Assembly: GCA_029339195.1 (NCBI GenBank)
Contig: JAPTJF010000009.1
Location: 1-64,000 of the forward strand
Direction: 5' to 3'
Source: Micractinium sp. NFX-FRZ
Lineage: Eukaryota; Chlorophyta; Trebouxiophyceae; Chlorellales; Chlorellaceae
Length of the DNA stretch: 64,000 nucleotides
Both the position numbers and the translations under genes were made by a program. Shown here one piece after another: positions 41,656 through 51,831 of this stretch (positions are counted from its first letter, which is position 1; each line of letters opens with the position of its first letter). The notes under the pieces are model-generated. The model did no database searches. It had not been told where the DNA came from and saw nothing but the letters and a program-made list of their open reading frames with translations.

Positions 41656-44086
41656 AATGCGACATGGCAGCTGGCTCCTGCGGGAGCTCCCTCGGGTAGC
41701 GTGGGAGCCTCACTTGGGAGTGCGCGCGGCTCTGCACAGCTGGCTCCTGGCTTGCAGCCATGCGGCAAGCCAGCGCGGCGCCATGAGACACCTGCCGGCC
41801 GGCCGGGCCCGGCCGGCCCAAGGTGTGAGGCAGAGGCAGGACAACGTCTTGCAGCATCGAGCGGGGCGGCTGCCTCGTGAAGCACACGTGCGAGGAGCCG
41901 GCGCGCCGCAGAGGTTATTGATTGCGAGCCGCTCCCGGGGCCGCGGCACCGTGCACGGCGCGCCTCGGCCTCAGCCTGACTGGCCCATGCCAGCAGCCTG
42001 CCTTCCACTGCCGCCTGACCCTGCACTGCATGCCCTGCCAGCGCGTGGGCCTGCCTCCCGCTGCGCTTCCTCTCTGCGTACTCTATAGCCCCACCTCAGC
42101 CTTTCTTCCTCGAGGAGCTCCGTGGGGCGCCCGCATGCCGGCCCCCCTGCCCGCGCCCCAGGCCCCCTCTCTGTGTCCCCTCCCTCCTCTCCATTTATCT
42201 ACTCTGCACGCACCGGCACGGGGCGACGCCTCATTTGTAACGCCCAAGGTGGCAACAGCTTGCACACAGTAGCGTTGTTGGGGTATCCCATCGGACTCGG
42301 CAGCGCCCAGCTCCCCTGCTCTCAGACCGCTCCGGATACCCTTAGCATGTGCCACCATCTGCTCACGATAAGCACCGGCCTTGCGCTACCCTGATCTCGG
42401 TCGTTCTGTTGGTGCCAGCAGGCTGGGGATGCAGGATCCCCCTCACTGCCGCTAAGCGGAGAGGGTTCGTGCCGACGTCAGCCATGTACTGTACCTTTGG
42501 CACCGAGCGTGTGCGAAGCCGGTTGCAGCCAACGACCAGGCGCGAAATACAGTCCCTGGAGGCTGATGTCCACTCAGTGTACACTGTACAAGGGTCCGTG
42601 CAATCGCCCAGGGGTGGGCCCACGCACGGGCGTGCACGAACTATGTGCACGACTACCGAGTTCCTGGCCGCACTGGTCCACGCGTTTGGCAGCTGGGCAA
42701 GCATATACAAAGGGCTCATCACGACGGTGCTGGCGGTTGTGGCGCAGTCTGCCAGGCAGGGTGTCCTGGAGCATCTGCCTTGGCTTGCCCCGCTCCGGCG
42801 GAGGCAAGAAGAACTGGTGCCGGCAGCCAAGGTTGGGGCTTGGAGCGTGCTACATTGGCAGGCTCAAGGTCTCTCTAGCCAATTCTGGTGTACACCACAT
42901 GTGGCCGTGTGAGCTGGCCCCAGTGTGTGCGCCCCAGTCTGAGGGCATTGGTGCGCGCGCATGCCGCTGGGTACCGAAGCACCGAGCGCAGCTTGCGAGC
43001 AACCCACAGCCAATGCCAGGGCGAGCCCCGCTCACGCTCATACATCGCCCTCGCATGCGATGCAGACACATGTATTGTTGGCGCCGACATGGAAGGCAAT
43101 GTGCGCCTTGGGCACCTGGGCAGCAGAGCCTCTGCAGCAGGCTGGCCGCTTTGTCGCTGGTGTGCGCCAGCGCAGGAAGCCAACCGCAGATGCCCGCCCA
43201 GCTTCCACAGTGCACCTCATGCCGACAAGGGATTGGCGTCGGGGGTGAACAGATTCCCTCTCCGTGATTCCAAGGAGTGATGCACTTGTGAAGAGTCGAT
43301 GTCAAGGCCTGGGAGAGGGGGCGGTATCCTGGGCTGCCAGCAGGCAGTGATAACAGTAATGGCCAGGCAATATTGGCCAGGCAAGCATGCACGGCTCCCA
43401 AGCATGGCACCCCACACCATTGCCATGCCTGCGCGTCGCGGCTGAAGAGCAGCCGACGTGCCCCGCTGCGCCCACGCCGGGCACGGCTGGTGGCACTAAT
43501 ATGCCGCCACCGGCGGGAGTAGAGGGCCCGCCGTGTGCTGCTGGCCGCCTCCCTGCCGAGCGGTGCAGCGGATGCTGCGTTACCCATTTGTGCTGGATGA
43601 AGGTCACGCTGCCTGGTTGCATGGCACCCCCTGCGGCGCGTCGCACGGAGCTGTTGCACACCTGTTCCAGCGGCAGTGATTGTGAGACTGCTAGGTTTAG
43701 AGCTCGGAATGAGTGGCTGGGTGTGACCTGGACTGGGTGGTGTACTAAGTCCAGTACTAACTCCTTCTAAAGGAGGGCACTGCGTCCAATTTGGGAACCA
43801 AGTAGGATGTGCGTGGACTGCCTGGCCGCTCCTGCGATCCTCTGATCCCATCAACGTTCCTTTTGATCAATCGTTTTGGCCCGTTCGCGGCCAAAAACCG
43901 ATGCGTTCTCCCGTTCGGAGTTCGTGCTACGAACGGTGCCAGGTCAGCGTGGATACCTCTGCTCTTAGTGCTGCATACTGACACTTGACGCTCAATCATC
44001 ACTGCGTCGGACCCCGCCGATCGGTTAGAAGCACAAGGCCCTGTGCTGCATGCTTGGGAAAGGCAACTGAGTTGCCACCCCCAGCC
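41656..44086. other. 2.4 kb without a recognisable gene
   Basis: Long ORFs exist: minus 42850-43854 (334 codons), plus 42349-42912 and plus 42497-43267. Their translations show no family motif, signal peptide or phase-consistent exon chain. The 3' part must contain the promoter of the Hyp-rich gene. It includes a perfect hairpin at 43874-43896 and a lower-GC segment at about 43780-44000. Confidence 0.5.
43874..43896. promoter_or_regulatory. Perfect 8-bp inverted repeat upstream of the Hyp-rich gene
   Basis: TTTTGGCC-CGTTCGC-GGCCAAAA forms a perfect 8-bp stem with a 7-nt loop, about 190 bp upstream of the start codon at 44087. About 20 bp further on, CGTTCG and CGAACG (43915-43938) form a second short inverted repeat. 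Function is unknown; a factor-binding palindrome is possible. Confidence 0.45.
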
Positions 44087-47000
44087 ATGACGGCTCACCG
44101 CCGCAGCACGCTGCTGCTAGCAGTGCTCCTGGCTGTAACAAGTGCGTGTAGGGGCGCGGCACGCGCACGGAGGTGTGGGCTGGTTATTGGTGCCCCCATC
44201 CTGGAAGTGTACCATGCCGCACGTCGGTGTAGGCGCTCCCCGCTGTTTGCGGCCTTCACTGCCAGCCTGATTTCATGTCTGCTGCTTGCGACGCCCCGCT
44301 GTTTATGTTCTGGCGTTCGCAGTGCACGTTTGGCTAAGGGCCATCCTGGGCCGCAGCCTTTTGAAGGAAGCAAACCGGACCACACACCTCCCAACATGCC
44401 TCTGCCCTCTGTTTGCCCCGATGAGCTGCAGGCTTGTGCGCGATCGGGGCTCAGGCACAGAGGTGGGTGGTTGGGCAGGGTGGTGGCGGCGGCCCCCAGC
44501 ACTGCACAGTTCTCACTCAAGATACCCCCTGATTGGCCGGCTCCCTGCCATGGCTCCTAATGCAGCTGCCTCCAGCATGCTGCCTCGGCGCGCTTGCATG
44601 CTTGCTTGCCGATGCACCTGCCGTATCAGGCTGGCCCGCCGTGCCGGGCTGTGCCGCGGGGATCGGAATCTGCGGACAGGCCCACCCATGCCACCAATGC
44701 CCTAGCTTCCGAGCCCTCCCAGCCACCGGCTCCTCCCTGCTGCAAGCCCCGTGTCCTGACATCTCGCCCCAAGCCCTCAGGACAGCGGGATGTGCGCACC
44801 CCACCACCCAGTGCCCCATGAACACACACTCACCACACACCCCAACGCTTTTCCCGCCCTCCGTCCTCCTGCAAGCAGGCGCCCTCCCCCGCCACGACCC
44901 AGCCCGCCCCCTCGCCCGCCCCCCAAGAGCCCGCCCCCTCGCCCCTCCCCTCGCCCGCCGCCGAAGAGCCCACCCCCTCGCCCGCCCCCAAAGAGCCCAC
45001 CCCCTCGCCCGCCCCCTCGCCCGCCCCCAAAGAGCCCGCCCCCGCGCCCCCCGCCGAAGCCCAGCCCGCCTCCTCCGCGCCCCAGGCGGAGCCCGCCGCC
45101 GCCCAAGCCCAGCCCGCCGCCGCCCAAACCCAGCCCTCCGCCGCGCGTGCGCCCCCCGCCGCCGGTCCGTGTCCGCCCGCCTCCCCGCCCCCCGTCACCC
45201 GAGCGCACTGTGACCCACCGCCACCCTCCCGGTCCCCCGCCCCGCTCGCCCCGTCCCCCCCCGACCCCTGTTCCCGCAAAGTCGCCCCCGCCGCCGCCCA
45301 CGTCGCCCCCGCCGCCCAAGCCCTCTCCACCTCCCAAGCGCCCTCCCCCGGCCCGCCCCCCGCCGCCAGGTGAGGCGCACTCAGCCAGCGGGGGAAGCAC
45401 CAGATTCAAGCATGCATTACAATCCATACGAGGATATGGGAGATGAGGCATGGGCAGCATGCAGGGGAGGGGGCGCCCACCCTTCAAACAACGTCAGCCA
45501 CCCCACGGCATGCCAAGCTCAGCACCGACCCCCCCGCCCTACCCACGCCGCCCCTTGCCCTGGTGCAGCGCGGAGCCCGCCCCGGCCTCCGCCGCCCTCC
45601 CCTCCCCCCGCGTAAGCCGCCCAGCCGCCTTCCTCTGAAACTGCACTGGGAAGCAGCGTGGCTGGAGAGGGCCAGGGCGGCTGCAGCTGCACAACGTGCC
45701 CAGCCTGCAGTGCTCACATGTTGTTGCCAGGCTGGGCTGCTGCAGTACCCGGCACTAGCCTGCATGCTTGGCTGCACGCCGCAATGCGCATGCATCTGGT
45801 GGTGCAATGTGCGCTTCCGCCCCCGGGTGCCCCCCCGCCCTGTGTGCCACGCCCCGCTCTGACCCCAACCCGCACCCGCACGCCATGTGTTGCGCCAAGC
45901 CTGCCAGCCACTGCAACCCAAGCCCTGCCCCTTGTCCGACTCCTCCCCACCTCCTCCCCTCCCCATCCCCACGCACAGGTGGAGCGGCTCTGGCAGCCCC
46001 GGTTTCACGCCCCGTCCCGTTGCCTCCATCACCGTGGCCGTGGCGCAATCCGGCGTGGGCGTGCCATACGCCGCCTTCCCCGGCACGGGCACCAGCCAGG
46101 GTGGCGTGTACGCTTTGGAGAACAACGTCTGGGTCCGGAAGTTTACCCTGCCCTCCACCTCAGCCGGTGAGGTGAAGCTGGCCTTCTACGTCACTCCCGC
46201 CGGCTCCGGCAGGCGCCGCCTGGCCGCCGCCCCCGGCTCCGTGGCCGTGTGCGGCGCCTTCAAGACCACCGCCTCCCGCCTGGGCGTGTCGTGCTACAAC
46301 ACCGCCAACTCCGTCTCCGCCCCGCCCATCGGCTACAACTCCCTCATCGGCGACTTTAGCATCATGATCAACAGCGCCAACCAGGCGGTGGTCGCATTCA
46401 CCGACACATCCGCCACGGGGCTCGGGCGCCTCGTGGTGCTGGTCAGCAACGCCTTGGGCTGGGCACCCATGGGCCCGCGCTACGCCACCGACGCCGCCGC
46501 CTCCAGCCCCCAGGTCAAGCTGGATGCCAATGGCGCCGTTGTGGCCGCCTTTGGAGACGCCTCCAACGGCGACAAGCTGACGGTGCAGCGCCTGGCGGCG
46601 GGTGCCACTGCTTGGACCGTCCTGGGCAGCGGGCTCTCCTCTGGCCCCGCCTCCCAGCTCTCGCTGGCCATCAGCCCCGCCAACCAGCCCGCTGTCGTGT
46701 TCTACAACGACGCCGGCACCCCAGCGCAGCGTTTTGGCCAGCTGGCGTACAACGGCGCCAGCTGGGCCAGCTTTGCCCCCTGGCCCGTGCCCTACGCGCC
46801 CCTCCAGGTGCGCGCTGGCTGCCTTGCTTGCCTGGGTACATGCCAAACAGCCCCCTGGCTGGCTGCATGGAAGGCTTTTGGCTGCCTGTTCGTCCGGCCT
46901 CGCCCTCCCGCAGGCCTCAAACCGAAGGCCCTCTTCACTTCAGCGTGCTGCTCAGGCCCACCCCCCACCCCACCCCCTCCTCTGGTTCACCTGCCCCTCT

Positions 47001-47923
47001 CCTCCCCCCGCCCCCTTCCCTCCTCACACCTGCCACCCCCCATCTGCCCCTCTCCTCCCCCCGCCCCCTTCCCTCCTCACACCTGCCACCCCCCATCTGC
47101 CCCTCTCCCGCCTGCCGCAGGTTGCCATGGCCCTCAAGGCATCCGGGACCCCTGTGGTCGCTTTCTCTTTCATGGACGGCGCCTCAGAGAAGGTCGCTGT
47201 GCTGCGCTATGAGCCGGCTGAGCAGGGCCCCGGGCGGAGGCGCCGCCTGATGGCCGCCGCCGCTGCCCGCTCCTCGGAAGCTGCCGAGCAGCTGGACAGC
47301 GACTTCCTCTCCTCCTGGTTCCAGCTGGACTCCGCCGCCACCCAGGAGATGGTGAACAACGGGCGGCAGGCGGCGCAGAACCGGCGTGAGATGCTGTCGC
47401 AGCGCGGCCTGTTTGGCGCGCAGGTGCTGCCGGGCGCCTACCCCTCGCCGCCGCCGCCCCCCCCGCAGCCCCTCCCCGCCCGCTGGGTGCTGGTGGGCGC
47501 CACGGGAGCGATGCCGCAGCGCGTGGGCCCCCTCTCCCTGGCGGTGAACGCCGAGAAGGAGCGGCCCATGATCGGATTTGTGGACCCGTCACAGGGCGAC
47601 AAGGGCACGGCCACCGAGTGGTGAGGGGGCGGCGGTGGGCCTGGGGCGGGCCGGCTGGCGTGCCGTGGGGAGTGGGAGCAGTGGCGGGCAGCCTTCTGGG
47701 TGCACCAACGGTCAGCATCCAGCAAGGCCCAGCCTCCACCCGCCGCTGAAGGCAGTGGGCAGGCCTCTGCCCTGCCATGCCTATGCCCGCCGCCCTCATC
47801 TCCAGGCTGCTGAACGGCACGTTGCCCCAGCAGCCTTGCTTACGCTTTCCCTGTTGCGCCTGCTCTGACGCCCTCTCGCACCCGTCCCTATGCAGGTCCG
47901 GCGCTTTTGTGGAGAGCAATTGA
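44087..47923 (+). CDS. Secreted Hyp-rich (pherophorin/extensin-like) wall protein with a propeller-like C-terminal domain
   Basis: Six exons give 649 aa: 44087-44145, 44879-45369, 45569-45611, 45979-46807, 47121-47620 and 47896-47923. Exon 1 is a signal peptide (MTAHRRSTLLLAVLLAVTSA). Exons 2 and 3 encode about 180 residues of PPPPRPSPPPRPPPKSPPP-type repeats, the substrate of prolyl hydroxylation and O-glycosylation in green-algal walls. The C-terminal about 450 residues contain at least five beta-rich repeats of the form NQAVVAFTDTSATGLGRLVV. The others are GAVVAAFGDASNGDKLTVQ, NQPAVVFYNDAGTPAQRFGQ, GTPVVAFSFMDGASEKVAVL and ERPMIGFVDPSQGDKG. These resemble propeller blades. The exon 1 donor (GC|GTGTAG) is chosen because only phase 2 fits the Pro-rich frame. 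Acceptors at 44875 and 44878 are tandem (NAGNAG). Extra exons in the 730-nt first intron are possible. Confidence 0.8.
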
Positions 47924-49567
47924 AGATCCTGGACGCCCTGAGGCAGGCCCCTGGGGCAGCTCTGCTGCCCCCTAATTTGGCCGCCTCCCCCACCCAGCCT
48001 GGCGGTATCAGAAAGCTAAGCTTATGAGAAAGTAACAGGTGCCTTGTCGGCCCCAAGTAAACACCACAAACAAAAATATGAATCTGCCCTATTATTGATT
48101 GAAACTCGCTATGGTATATGTGACTGAGTTTTGTGATGCTCGAGTCAGTGGCAACAGTGGCTAATTACAAACCTATATGCCGCCACCAGCCCGCCCGTTC
48201 CCAGGCCCTCCCCTCACTGCCACGCACTGCCACCACCCCTGCTCATCCCACCCTCCGCCGCCTCTTCATCTGCACCCTTTGGGCTCTGCTGTTCACTTTC
48301 ATGGCCCGTTCAAGGTCTTCACGTTCGGCTGGGCACCCTCTTTGGGCTGCCCCTTTTCATTCTCCCCCCCCTGCCTGCCCGCCTCCCAGTCGCTGCTGCT
48401 TCGCCCGACCAGTGCCTGCCCGGCCAGGCTGTATCTGTTGCTACCTGCTCCTTCTGATTTGCGCCCTCTTACGGGAGCCCAGATCCCTCCGCACTGGCAC
48501 CGCATCAGCCCCCGGCGCGGGCAAGTGCAGCCGATGTGGCGCCATTCTGCGCCTGGCCCCATCCCTGCTCTGCCCTTGCCCTCTCTGATAAGGCAGCCAG
48601 CGGATTGCTGTTCTGTAACTCTCTTAATGCGGGCATGGTCAGCACGGGAATGAACAAGACTGTCGGGGTCCCAGGGGCTGGCTTGGCACAGCACAGTAGG
48701 TGGGGATCCAGGTACGGTACAAAACCGCACGGGCCGCCAGGCAGCGGCACAGCGAGCGCAGGGCACGGGCCGTGTGCCCTGCAGAAATCTGGCTTGCTTG
48801 GTTGGACACGTAAGAGAGTATGGGATCTGCTTCCATAGCACGGCTCCCAGGTTGAGTGAGCGGGAGCGCTGGCGACAGCGCTGCGCAGGACAGGCAGGGG
48901 GGGTGGGTCACTCCTGCCTGGCCAGGTCATCCCGCCAGTGCCGGCGTCCACCGCCGGCGCAGCCTGCTCTACACCCAGCATATCAGTGCGATATGAAGGG
49001 GCTGGCACCCGTGTGAGGGCGGGGACCCGCTCGTAGATTGAGCGCTGCTGTCGTGCAACGGACCCCACAGCGAAGACCTGTCCTCGGCGGGCTACGGCAC
49101 GCCACCACCTGCACATCAACTCATTAGTTCATGTGATGTATTTGAGGCGCGTTCGCAGGCGTTCAAAATTGGCTTTTGGGACCCCCGTCCAAACCTCCAG
49201 TTCCAGGACTCGCGCGCCGTACTAGCGCCCCCGCCCTGTCCTCCACCAACTGCGAACTGCAAGCCTGCACACACAGGGCGCTTCTCGGGCCCCCGGCATC
49301 CAGGGAAGTAGCTTCAGCATGCACCGTGCAGGTGAGAGCGCCGTGGGTTCAACATCGCCGTAGAGGAGGACGGTGGTGGGCTGGCCCCCCGGGGGGCCGT
49401 TTCCGGGAGTTACACCGCCCAGAAGGTCTGGAAGGCAGCTGGGAGGGGAGCGGAGCCCTTGGGTCGCGATATTGAAGCTCCCCACGACCCCACTGCAGGA
49501 CAGCACGAGCTCAGCTGAGGAGCACAGCCTCGTAGGAGCACGTCCGTCACGGCCTGGCAGCCGTTTG
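47924..49567. other. 1.6 kb without a recognisable gene
   Basis: The first about 200 nt are relatively AT-rich (48040-48175) and probably belong to the 3' UTR of the Hyp-rich gene. ORFs on both strands, such as minus 48505-49119, lack domains. The rest likely holds the promoter and 5' UTR of the coiled-coil gene. Confidence 0.5.
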
Positions 49568-51038
49568 ATGCAGCGGCAGCTGCATGCACAGCAGCCGCGC
49601 AGTTTGCAGGCGGTTGGTGAGCATCGCGCGGCGGCGGCGCACCCTGGCCCTGCGCTAGCCGCGCCGCCGTCGCCGTCGCCGCGGCGGCGGCAGTCGCTGG
49701 GCGGGCACCAGGCACCGGAGCATCAGGGGCAGCCGCCGCTGCCAACCCTGGCAGAGCAACGGCGGCAGCAATGGCAGGCGCAGCTGCTGCAGGCGCAGCA
49801 GCGGCAGCGGCTGCAGCAGCCGCCGGAGCCAGCCGACGATTTTGAGCGCCGCCTGGGCTCGCTTCAGTCCAACTGGGAGCGAGCCCGGGAGGCAGACCAG
49901 GCAGAGTGGGAGGCACGGCGCGCCAAAGTAAGGGAGGAGTGGGAGGAGGAGCAGGCGCGGCGGCAGTGGGAGTTTCAGATCCGCCAGGCGCAGGAACAGC
50001 AGCGGTGGGAGCGGCACAGGCAGCTGGAAGATTCTCTGTGGCAGCGCTGGAAGCAGCGCCAGCTGCAGGACTGGCTCAAGAGGCATGGCCTGCGCGCCGA
50101 TCCAACCGGCAAGCACCCGCCGCCGCCGGTGCCGATGCGGGCGCAGCAGGCGGCGCCGCCCGCGCTGCAGCTGCCGGCGCATGGGCTGAAGCGCAAGCGG
50201 GCGGGGGATGAGGCAGACAGCCGGCTGCCGGCGCCCCCACCTGCCCACTCTCCGCCCCAAGGCTCCGGCGGCAGCGCGGCGGCGGCGCAGACGCCGCTGG
50301 CAGCTGGCGGTGCTGCGCTGCTGCAGCAGGCACTCGCTGAGATGGAGGTGAGAGAGCTCCCCTTTTTGGTGTGTCGTGCAGCTTAGTTTTGCAGCCTCTC
50401 CAGGCGGGCAACCAGACCACGGCCAGCCGGCACAGTTCACGCCCGCCTGCACCTGCCCTGGTTGGCTGTCCAGCTGCTTGGGGTGCCCCAGGCAGCTTGC
50501 GGGGCAAGGTCGCATGTCAAGCTTGCATCAAGCTTCGAGGGCAGGGCGCCCGCTGGGCATGCCGCTTGCGGGCTGCCTTGCCGTCTTCTGACACAGTGCG
50601 CGCGGGCTGCCCGCCCACCCGCCGTTCGCCGCGCCCTCCCTCCATCTGCTGCAGGAGAGCGGCGAGTGCAGCGGCACGCACGGCGAGCCGACGCGCTCGA
50701 GCCAGGGCCCAGGGCTGGTGAGCCCCACCTCAGCACCCGCCCCCTCGGTTCTGCCTGAGCAGCCGTGGGCGGATCGGCCGGCAGCCGAGGCGGCGTCGGC
50801 ACCTGCGCTGCACGCGGGGCGCCAGCAGCCGCCTGAGCCGCCAGCGTGGGAGGCGCAGTGGCTGGCAGCGCAGCAGCAGGCGTGGGAGGGGGAGCGGCAG
50901 CAGCTGGACATTGGCCAGGGGCCCCTGTCCCCGCTGTCCCCCCTGCCTGTTTTCTCCACGGGTGGCGTCACCACCATTACCCCGGATGGCCAGCCGGAGG
51001 CCATGGGCACTGACTGGGTGCTGGACTTCCTGGCTTGA
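49568..51038 (+). CDS. Gln/Trp/Arg-rich coiled-coil protein, function unknown
   Basis: Two exons, 49568-50347 and 50655-51038, join in phase 0 to 387 aa. I do not recognise the family. A strongly charged helix spans about residues 85-180. It is rich in Arg, Glu, Gln and Trp (DDFERRLGSLQSNWERAREA, EEWEEEQARRQWEFQIRQAQ, LEDSLWQRWKQRQLQDWLKR) with Trp at regular intervals, suggesting a long coiled coil. A basic patch GLKRKRAG (about 205-212) could be a nuclear localisation signal. The rest is Pro/Ala/Gln-rich and probably disordered, ending VTTITPDGQPEAMGTDWVLDFLA. The frame is open upstream to an ATG at 49373, so the start is not certain. A transcriptional or scaffold role would be a guess. Confidence 0.62.
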
Positions 51039-51831
51039 AATGGCTCGACCAGAGCCCCCCCCTTACACACGCGCGCGCGGCCTTACTGGGCGCCAGACAA
51101 CCCTACCGTGCCCTGCCGCGCGCCGCACCCACCCGCGAGGCCCCTGCCTCGCTGGCGCTGCTGAGACAACGCAGCGCGCCGCGCCAGCATTGTTGTTGTA
51201 TGAATGATGTACCGCAGCTTTCCTTCTCCCCGGGTGGATTGCCACTACTTCTCTCTCCCCTGCGTCCAGGCTTGCCACTGCCCAACCCTACTCCAGTGCC
51301 AGTGCCTGCCCAACCCCTCTCTGCCCCCTTTGTTGGCATCGCATCGCGTCCGCCTCTTGAAGTTTCTTTGCGCGCCTGGGTCTTGCGCCGCTTCTTTTTT
51401 CATGTGAAAGGATTCTCTCAAAAATTTCACTGTTCAGCACAGATTGGTGGAATGGGGTGCGCGGATGCATGCCGCTGTGTGCGTGCATGCCACGGTACAT
51501 ACGCCTGCTGGCTCCAGCCGGGTACAGCCGGCAGCCCAGGCTGGCATAGACATACCGGCCAGGCCAGGCCAGAGCACCCAGCATGCAGAGAGGGCAGGCA
51601 GCACTGGGCGTGGATGTGCGGCGCGCTGCCGCTGCCAGAGGCGGCGCGCCGTGGCAGGCCGTTCATGGGAGTGACGGCACATGAGACCAGGCTGCTTCGA
51701 TCGCCCACACGGCTGCACTCGACAACTAGGCGATGCGTAGCCTCCCGCCTGCCGGCAGGTGCCCTTCTCTGTATGTCCGGCCCCCTACAGCCGGTTGCAC
51801 TTCAAAATGCACCCTATGAAACACTAGATAA
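51039..51831. other. Intergenic region before the GT32 gene
   Basis: No gene is recognised. The last 60 nt before the start codon at 51832 are relatively AT-rich. Confidence 0.5.

Noticed and set aside
42850..43854. 334-codon minus-strand ORF as a gene
   Set aside because: No domain, no splice-supported extension and biased composition. Long open frames are common by chance at this GC, so it is kept only as a point to check.
44777..45487. Gly-rich 236-codon minus-strand ORF
   Set aside because: It is the antisense shadow of the Pro-rich exon of the wall protein.
48505..49119. 205-codon minus-strand ORF
   Set aside because: No signal peptide, domain or phase-consistent neighbouring exons.
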